Origin: Phymorhynchus buccinoides
Taxonomy: Eukaryota; Mollusca; Gastropoda; Neogastropoda; Raphitomidae
Assembly (NCBI GenBank): GCA_017654935.2
Contig: CM065697.1
Coordinates: 43,988,059 to 44,052,058 of the forward strand
Length of the DNA stretch: 64,000 nucleotides
Direction of reading: 5' to 3'
How positions within the stretch are numbered: the first letter of the stretch is position 1; the number at the start of each line of letters is the position of its first letter. Positions 46,937-57,500 of this stretch are shown here, in pieces. The position numbers and the translations under genes are program-made. The notes under the pieces are model-generated. The model did no database searches, was not told the DNA's origin, and worked only from the letters and a program-made list of their open reading frames with translations.

Positions 46937-48479
46937 GAGACACACAAAGAGAGAGAGATCATTGTAAGATGATGCAAACTTTTCTAAGTTCCGTAATTCG
47001 CGGACTAAAAGCTGCAACTTTTTTTTTTAACACCCCCCCCTGCGGCTAGTACAGTGCCGCGGCCTAAACGTTACCAAAAGTGAAAGTAAACTCAACTCAG
47101 TGGCATCCTTGATTCTGACCTTTGATCTGTGGCCTTGTTCATGGTTGATGACAAAAAAATCACCTTGATTTCGGTATATTTTTTCACAAAATGACGATCT
47201 GTTTCGCTTTCGTTTTGGCAGTCAACACACCCGCGATCAACTCTAGACTCAACCGGAAGCGGACATCGTGCATCGCCACACTTCCGCGGCTTATGCTTCG
47301 ACGCGGATTGTGTGTGACTTTTTTCTTTTCTTTTTTTAAAGTAGGGGGTGCAGCTTATATTACGAAGCGGCTTGTAGTCCGTGAATTACGGTAAATGTAT
47401 TTAAGATATATTCAAAGAAATTTAGTATCCTTTTCTATTCAGTTACATTCAGGCCTGCAAAATTTCAGGAAATGAAACCAAACAAGCACATAAACTAGAA
47501 AAAAAGAATAATAATGATAATTAATAATGCTTATATAGCGCATAATCTTGCTAAGCAACTCAATGCGCTTTTCACTCACCATTCGAACAGACATTTCTAA
47601 CAGACTGGTTCACGTATCCTCACCATACATCTCTATGAAAATGAATACATTAGAGAATGCATTGCATATAATCATAACACAACACACTAACACCCACCTC
47701 CCTTTCACCCCCCCCCACCCCCCCCCCCCCCCCCCCAACTGACTCAAGAACCTGTAACAGTGATTCAAAAATACTAACCCAGTATAGCCAAACTAATATA
47801 AGAAAAAAATGCTTTTTCTAACAGAGTAACAAAGTTTTAGAACACTCTTCCTGCACAAAATCTAACACAATTCAAAAACCTCCTTGATAATTACAGTAAC
47901 ATCTCAAAACTGCAATATGAGCATGACTAAAAGGCAGATTGGCCAAAAACAAAATATAAAAACTGTGCAAAAGTTCAAACAAAAATGAAAGGACAGTGAA
48001 GAGGCCGCGAGGCCTAACGTCCTAACCTGACCTGACCTGACCTTTATAAAAAAACATTTTTTAAACTGTCCAAGCTTACCTTTTGCCCACCAGCTTGATC
48101 CCCAGTTGTCGACTCTTGTGCTTCATCAAGGAGATTTTGAGAATTTCTGCACACAAAGACGCGACTGCTCAGTGCTCACCTATGAGGTGTAGAGTGGCAC
48201 AGTGGCAGACCTGCTTACCCCCTACACAAGTCTCGAGTAGTCTGGATAGATAAAATTGTATTTTATTCATTAAACCATCAAACAATGTTCACTGAAAATG
48301 AATAGTAATCAAGAATTAAAGAGCGTTATTTTCAGGTTTGAAGAGTAGTAGAGGTCCAAATTGAGTAGAATACTACTCGAAAAGAGTAGAGTAAACAGGT
48401 CTGCAGTGGTAGTGAGTTCGCCTGGGTACAGGGGATTTTTCCTCTCCCTTTGCACTGGGCCTTACGGTCTGAATGTGGA

Positions 48480-48510
<31 letters not shown>

Positions 48511-51500
48511 CGTGTGCCCATGCACTTAGCGTACGCTAAACCCAGTGGCAACAAAAAAGTTGTCATTTGGTTAATATTTATCCCCCAGCCCCTCCCCTTT
48601 CCTTCCTCATCAGTCACAAAAAATTTGCATACAAAAAATTTGCATGCAAAATTTTTTTTATTTTTTAAATGGGGTGGCTCTGAATTTCACAGACGCCTCT
48701 GCGACTATAAAGTACCTCATACCTAATAAATCAAGGTGAATGAAACGCAAACCATTTTATTTACAAACATCCTGATCCTTTGAAAAAAAGTATTTTTTTA
48801 GCTCTCTCTACGCGAGAGTGCCTTGCACAACTGTTCAACACTAGAGTACACTATAGCGTACATCATGCTTAAACATTCACAGTTCACAACTCAGCGAACC
48901 CATGCAAACCAAACTGGTATGAAAGTATTCATCTACTGTCCCTTAGCAGTTTCAACCCAATGAAATCTCTCTCATGTTCTTTTTCAGCGAACCCATGCAA
49001 ACCAAACTGGTATGAAAGTATTCCTCTACTGTCCCTTAGCAGTTTCAAACCAATGAAATCTCTCTCATGTTCTTTTTCAGTGAACCCATGCAAACCAAAC
49101 TGGTATGAAAGTATTCATCTACTGTCCCCTATTAGTAGTTCCTCTACTGTCCCCTATTAGTAGTTTCAAACCAATGAAATCTCTCTCATGTTCTTTTTCA
49201 GCGAACCCATGCAAACCAAACTGGTATGAAAGTATTCATCTACTGTCCCCTATTAGTAGTTCCTCTACTGTCCCCTATTAGTAGTTTCAAACCAATGAAA
49301 TCTCTCTCATGTTCTTTTTCAGCGAACCCATGCAAACCAAACTGGTATGAAAGTATTCATCTACTGTCCCCTATTAGTAGTTTCAAACCAATGAAATCTC
49401 TCTCATGTTCTTTTTCAGCGAACCCATGCAAACCAAACTGGTATGAAAGTATTCATCTACTGTCCCCTATTAGTAGTTCCTCTACTGTCCCCTATTAGTA
49501 GTTTCAAACCAATGAAATCTCTCTCATGTTCTTTTTCAGTGAACCCATGCAAACCAAACTGGTATGAAAGTATTCCTCTACTGTCCCTTAGCAGTTTCAA
49601 CCCAATGAAATCTCTCTCATGTTCTTTTGTCAAGGGGTCAGCTCAAACTATACAAGTCATGGTCAGTCAACAGAGTGGCGGATTCTGTCTTTTCCCCCTC
49701 TTTCTACGCCTCTTTTTCTTCTCTCTCTCTCTTCTCGTTCATTGCTGGTCCCAGTCTCTCTCTCTCTCTCCCTCTCTGTCTCACCTTCTTTCTCAATGGG
49801 TCTACTGGCCTCAGCCCTCTCTCTATAGATGGTCAGTCGACAGACAGGCAGATCCTCTCTCACCCTCTCTCTGTCTCTATACAGTCTCTCTCTCTCTCTC
49901 TCTCTCTCCGTGTCTCTATGCACAGTCTCTCTCTGTCTCTCTCTCTCTCTCTCTCTCACCTTCTTTCTCAATGGGTCTACTGGCCTCAGCCCTCTCTCTA
50001 TAGACGGTCAGTCGGCAGACAGGCAGGCAGTTGGTCAGGGCCTGGTAGGCGTGGTAGTGAGAGGCCTGGGTCAGGTCATCTCCGTTCACCTGAATACACA
50101 CACACACACACGCACACAGCAGACACACACACACAGCAGACATACATACACAAATACACACACACACGCATGCACACACGCACACATGCATGCACACACA
50201 GACACAAGCACAGACACACACACAGACACACAAGCACGCACACACACATGCATGCACACACAGACACACACACAAGCACGCACACACACATGCATGCATG
50301 CACATACACACACACACACACACACACAGATGTCCAGGAACAAGCGAGGTATAACTTAAACTCACACATCCGCCTGAAAAACCTTTCTCTTACATAGCTT
50401 ACATAATACAGAGTATACTACTCTTGCTATTACACAGTATTCAAACTGCTGGTCACATACAATGTTAATCCTCATGCACAGATGTATCTCGGACACTCTT
50501 CTTCTGCGTTCCCAGGCCATATGGCCATAATGGGTAAGGTACGTATGTGTCCGGTTTTCAGTTTTCACTGGTCTCCCCACTGCGTACAGCCGACACATTC
50601 CGATTTCGGAGGAGCTCAAAGGAGAAAAGTTTATTTGGAAGATTTTTTTGGGGAAAAAAGGCAGGAGAATGGGGCCAATAAGTCAGAAAGATAGTAAATG
50701 ATCGTAAGCAAAGGAAAAAGGCAGAGTCAAAGAGAGTGGCGGATTAGAGAAAGTTACAAGCACAGAACTTCCAGAAGGTGGGGGAACTATTTTTACGAAA
50801 GACCCCCCGGCATCCCCACGGGGACATACTCGTGGAGGGGGCGGGGTCATCCAGCTCCCCGGATGGAGGCACGAGGCATCCACCCACTGCCCCATCTCCG
50901 ACTCTCAAAACTCCCATCTGACGCACTGGACTTCAGCCCAGCGTGGCACAAAAATGTAGCAAATTGTCACACGATGCACAGACTGCCTAAAGTGAGCACT
51001 ACCCTTATGAAAGTGTCACATCATAACAAAGCACTATGGTATCAATAGACGATTTTCGGAAAAAACCCGAGGGGAGAGCATTTTGTGAAAACTAGAGTTG
51101 TTTACCTTGACCAAGGCGGACATACCATAGCAACCATGGTGTCGAAGCTTGAAACCGTGACTTGCAAACATATTTTAGAAAAATTAGGGGTGGTGAGTGG
51201 CCACAAGCTGATAGAACTTGCAAAATGTGAGTAAAACTATAAATTACATCAAATTTAGAATGGTCTGATTTATTGATTTCAGAATTAACACTGACATACA
51301 CACACACAATAACGATATTCATCACTGTACCTCCAGGATCTGGTCTCCAGGTTTCAGGCGCCCATCTCTGGCCACTGCCCCGTCAGTGAAGATCTCCTGA
51401 ATCACAGTGCAGATCTGCACGGTGCCACACACACACAAACGACATTTCATTCATTTAACATGACTGTAAATGTGGACTGGGATGGGCTAGGACGAGAGAG

Positions 51501-54500
51501 GTTGACGACCCTGCGCAACTGTCCCTCACTTTAATCCAACTCACGCGCAAGTCATCTTCAACAAAGTGACCCTAAAGAACTTCAACATCAATGTCTCCTC
51601 ATGGGAAACCCTGGCACAGAACAGACCAGCGTGCTGTGGTGCAGTAACAAAGGGAGCCACCAACTTCGAGGCGCACCGTATCGAGACATCGCAGGCAAAG
51701 CGTGAGGCACGCAAGATCCGCCTAAACAGTCGCAGCTCTGCAACCCCGACAGATTCCCCCCAACTCTTTCTCCTGTCCTCACTGTCAGAGATCCTTCCTG
51801 GCTCGCATTGGCCTCACTAGCTCTGCAACCCTGACAGATCCCCCCAACTCTTTCTCCTGTCCTCACTGTCAGAGATCCTTCCTGGCTCGCATTGGCCTCA
51901 CTAGCTCTGCAACCCCGACAGACCCCCCCCAACTCTTTCTCCTGTCCTCACTGTCAGAGATCCTTCCTGGCTCGCATTGGCCTCACTAGCTCTGCAACCC
52001 CGACAGATTCCCCCCAACTCTTTCTCCTGTCCTCACTGTCAGAGAGGCTTCCTGGTTCGCATTGGCCTCACTAGCCATATGTAAACTCATCCAGCATCCT
52101 AGATTTTAACAGGGACGAACTGGTCATCATCCCTCGGGATGGACGAACGACAAATGTGGGAAACTGCAGTGTGTGCTTCATTTAAGTAATGTTATTTTTT
52201 CAGTTTTGGTGAATTTGTCACTGACATAGAGGATTTGTTTTTGCATCAATATTTTTTTGTGTGTATGTGTATTTTCCCTTGAAATCATGTAACATGTAAA
52301 TATGGGAAGCTGCACAGTGCGTTTCTTTTGGTGATGCTCTTTTTGTGACTTTGTTACTTGTCATAAATGTTGACGATTTGTTTTTATTTGAATGCTTTAC
52401 GTCGTTTTCCTATCTTGTCATTGCAACATGCACAGAACATTCTAATGGATTATTGCGCTATACAGTGGAACCTCCCTCATAAGACCTCCCATTATAAGAC
52501 TCCCTCCCACATAAGACCTACTTCTCTGAGACATTGTCCTTCTTTGCAAGCATTAAAATTACCTCCCTTATAAGACCTCCCATTATAAGACTCCCTCCCA
52601 CATAAGACCTACTTCTCTGAGACATTGCCCTTCTTTGTAAGTATTAAAATTACCTCCCTTATAAGACCCCTTCCTTATAAGACCTCATTTTGGATGATTT
52701 TTGAAGGTCTTATAAGGGAGGTTCCACTGTATAAATAAAATTAGTATTATTAATATCTTTATAACAGGCGTCACAATGGCTAACGAAACAAAACAAAACT
52801 CCAACATTTTGGGGAAGGGAGATGGGAAGGTGGAGGGTCGGAAAAGAGAGGTAGTACTTCCCTCAAAAACTAGAAAAACTTTGATGTAATTTAGAACAGG
52901 GCTCCCAGGGACCCCCATTTGGGGGTCTATGAAGTACTAAAATTCTAAAGTACCCTCTAGAAGAATGTGCAGGGGTTCCCAGGGATGCACTAGAAAAATT
53001 CTTTTTAGCATTCGCAATGCCACTGGGACCCTCTATCCCGCCTCTAGGACCCTCTATTCTGTAAGTGAAGGAGTCCCTGGGACCCCTTGTTTTGCAGGAC
53101 GATTGGGAGCCCTGGAACAGTTTAATGCTATTCAAGTATCTTACACAAATCTGTGACTTTGTTCATTATTTGTGTTACACTTGCAGTCAGAGAGGAGAGG
53201 ATGCAGAGAAAGATGCTAAGGACGTATAGCACATTCAGTCTCTAATTTTTCCTTTGATTTCAGAGACAAACTTGAGAACAGGAAGACCCTATAAGAATAG
53301 AAGTCTACAAGTCTTACTTGTTGTTAACATAGAGAAAGCTACAAAACCTTGAGACGAGACTGTAAAAAAACGAGAAAAAACCCCATACTGAATGGAAGAA
53401 AAGGTAGCTCCTGATCTAAAGGCGCTTAGCTCCAGTTCTTCAGAGGAGAACATTGGCAAGTTGGAGGCAGTCCAGCATAGGACAGCACAATTTGTGCTGA
53501 ATCAGTACAGGCCTACATCAAGTGTGAGCACCATGCTCGAGAATCTGGGCTGGGAATCACTGGAGAGCAGACGGCAGAGGACCAGGCTCTCCACGCTGCA
53601 CAAGATCAGCACAGACACTGTACGAATCTGAAAGCAAAGCTGGTGTCGCTTCCATCTCGGCAAAGGCGTGGTCACCACCTGCAGTTCCAGCGCATTCAGT
53701 GCCGCACAAAATATAGGTCTAATTCCTTCCTCCCAAGGACCATCAATCAGGGAGTGGAATGAACTGCAGCAGGATTCTATTGTGGCCTTCACTGCTGGCG
53801 TGCGTAGCGTGTCATAATTCCAGTCCCCCCCCTCCCCCAACCCTTGTTTCCTACCACCACCACCATTGCCAACCGGAATTTGTCCACCCCACCATCGGAA
53901 CCCCTATTTTTCAGTGTTTTTTTTTCTCCAAAGGGGCCCTCAAGGGAAGAAGAAGAAGAAGAAGAAGTTGCTTACAGCTTTAACCATTCATACTGTTTAC
54001 TTCCATTGCTTGTTGTTAACAATTTTACATGATCCTTGAGCATTCCATCTTGTACGCAAAAACATTCGCCTGCAGTTTAATCTGTATCAGAACAGGGTGG
54101 AAGAGTTAGGTATTAGATACTTTATAGTCACAGAGGCGTCTCTGTGAAATTCAGGTTGCTCCCACTTGGAGAGCGTGTCGCAGCCAGAGGCGCGTCAACC
54201 ACTTTTTTGTTCTTTTTGGGGGTTTTGCATGCAATTTTGTGTGTGACTGATAAGGAAGGAAGGGGGGGTGGGGTGGGGGTAAATTTTGACCAAATGACAA
54301 CTTTTTTGTTGCCACTGGGATTAACGTGTGCTAAGTGCATGGGCCCCATGACAGTTTCCTGTCATATGAGCATAGATGCGTCATGCTGCTGTTATGCGCC
54401 TAACTAAGAAATAGTTAGGCCCAGCATGTCCGACTTCCGCTGAAGAAAATTTGTAAGAATGTATAAAAAAAAAGGCAGGAGAATGGACCAGTGAGACAGA

Positions 54501-57500
54501 AAGATAGCAGATGACAGTAAGCAAAGGGAAAAGGCAGAGTCAAAGAGAATGACGGAATTAGAGAAAGTTACAAGCACAGAACTTCCAGAAGGTGAGGGAA
54601 CTATTTGTACAAAAGACCCCCCGGTATCCCCACGGGGGGGGGGACTGTTTGTAATGAAAGATCCTCCCACAAGGGAGCACGCACACGCACACACACACAC
54701 ACACGCACACATAGAGAAACAGTGTATGATGGCCCCTCACCAGAGGAGTGTCTGCGCCGCCTACAATGCTGATGTTGAGCTGGTCCTCCTCCCCCCTCTG
54801 GATCTCTATGGTGGACACCTGGCCCTCCAACACCGGGTTCTTCCCTGCAACCACGAGACATCATTAACCACACCACCTCATCAGTCAGTCAATCCCTGCA
54901 ACCACGAGACATCAACCACACCACCTCATCAGTCAGTCAATCCCTGCAACCACAAGACATCATCAACCACACCACCTCATCAGTCAGTCAATCCCTGCAA
55001 CGACGAGACATCATCAACCACACCACCTCATCAGTCAGTCAATCCCTGCAACCACAAGACATCATCAACCACACCACCTCATCAGTCAGTCAACCCTGCA
55101 ACGACAAGACATCATCAACCACACCACCTCATCAGTCAGTCAATCCCTGCAACGACGAGACATCATCAACCACACCACCTCATCAGTCAGTCAATCCCTG
55201 CAACGACGAGACATCATCAACCACACCACCTCATCAGTCAGTCAGAGAGAAACAGTCAGTCAGTCAATCTACCTACCATATTTTTCGGACTGTTAGGCGC
55301 TTGTGTGTATAAGGCGAACAGGGCAATTTTCAAGAAAAATCTGAGAAAATTTAAAGCAAAAAGGTGCCCTCGTTTATAAGGCACCTTGCAAAAGAAAGTC
55401 AAAGTTTGAAGCCCGTACACGTCCTGTAAACGCTTGCTGACCGTCATTACTGCTGTAATACACGAGAGTTGGTTCCCCTTTCAAATCATCGAACTTCCGT
55501 TTCTGCGACTTCCGGTTGTTGTGTTTGGAATTTTCTTTGCGAAAACTGGTAGAATTATGGCATTTAAAGCTCTACAACGATGCTTTTAACATCCAATGAA
55601 GGCCTATGGCATCTGTTGGACAGTATCTTGGACAATGATAGGGATTTTAAAGCATTTTAACATGAGTATTCGTCGTATCGGCAACTCGTGACCACTTTCG
55701 ATTTTTAGACTGTACTGAGCACGGCAATCGTTGCCCCTCTCTTCTCATGATTTGTTTATTAGGTGCATAAGTCGAAATTGGAGAAAAAAATATCGCCTTA
55801 TAGTCAAAAAATTATGGTACATGTCCATTGATCGCGGGACCTGACTGGCTGGGCCATTCTCTTGCTTAGCGCGGCCATTCTCTTGCTTGGCACAGCATCA
55901 CGTTGGGGCCCGATCAGCGGGACCTGGCTGGCTGGGCCATTCTCTTGCTTGGCACAGCATCACGTTGGGGCCCGATCAGCGGGACCTGGCTGGCTGGGCC
56001 ATTCTCTTGCTTGGCACAGCATCACGTTGGGGCCCGATCAGCGGGACCTGGCTGGCTGGGCCATTCTATTGCTTGGCGCGGCATCACGTTGGGGACCGAT
56101 CAGCGGGACCTGGCTGGCTGGGCCATTCTCTTGCTTGGCGTGGCATCACGTTGGGGCCCGATCAGCGGGACCTGGCTGGCTGGGCCATTCTCTTGCTTGG
56201 CGTGGCATCATGTTGGGGACCGATCAGCGGGACCTGGCTGGCTGGGTCATTCTCTTGCTTGGCGCGGCATCACATTGGGGACCGATCAGCGGGACCTGGC
56301 TGGCTGGGTCATTCTCTTGCTTGGCGTGGCATCATGTTGGGGACTGATCAGCGGGACCTGGCTGGCTGGGTCATTCTCTTGCTTGGCGCGGCATCACATT
56401 GGGGACCGATCAGCGGGACCTGGCTGGCTGGGCCATTCTCTTGCTTGGCGTGGCATCACGTTGGGGACTGATCAGCGGGACCTGGCTGGCTGGGCCATTC
56501 TCTTGCTTGGCACAGCATCACGTTGGGGCCCGATCAGCGGGACCTGGCTGGCTGGGCCATTCTCTTGCTTGGCGCGGCATCACGTTGGGGCCCGATCAGC
56601 GGGACCTGGCTGGCTGGGCCATTCTCTTGCTTGGCGCGGCATCACGTTAGGGACTGATCAGCGGGACCTGGCTGGCTGGGCCATTCTCTTGCTTGGCGCG
56701 GCATCACGTTGGGGACTGATCAGCGGGACCTGGCTGGCTGGGCCAAGCTTTCTATTTTCTTCTTCTTGATAGGTCTTTATGGTTCGTCTCGCACATTCCC
56801 GCGGATCCTCTAAAATACGGAAGGAAGGAAGGAATCATTCAATCAATCATCTTCTTCTTCTTCTGCGTTCCCAGGCCATATGGCCATAATGGGTAAGGTA
56901 CATATGTGTCTGGTTTTCAGTTTTCACTGGTCTCCCCGCTGCGTACAGCCGACACATTCCGATTTCGGAGGAGCTCAAAGGAGAAAAATTATTTGGAAGA
57001 TTTTTTTTTTTAAAGGCAGGAGAATGGGGCCAATAAGTCAGAAAGATGGTAGATGACACAAAGCAAAGGAAAAAGGCAGGAGTCAAAGAGAGTGGCAGAT
57101 TAGAGGAAGTTACAAGCACAGAACTTCCAGAAGGTGGGGGAACTATTTTTACGAAAGACCTCCCGGTATCCCAATGGGGAGTCATTCAATCAATCCATCA
57201 GTCTTTGCTGCAGCACAAAGACATCCACATCTATCTGTCCATCAATCGATCCATCGAGCAATCCAACAAACCTTTTCGCAACTTTAATGTTTTCATTACT
57301 GGGACAAAAATTATCATTCAAAACGTGGGCCCCAAAAGTCAGGATATATAGTACAGAATGGAATTCAAATGTTAAATAAAGGCAACAACAACAAAAATGG
57401 TCAGTTTTGAAAAACAGACAGTTTGTAAACCTCTGAAATTTTATGTGAAAGTGTGGTTGCACCTCAAAAAGGGGATTTTTTGTTCTGAAAATAAGTTACC

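Noticed and set aside
55862..56769. Open frames of up to 288 codons with a W-L-A-G-F-S-C repeat
   Set aside because: The 62-bp unit lacks stops in any forward frame, so each frame reads the same rotated peptide. This is minisatellite, not a protein.
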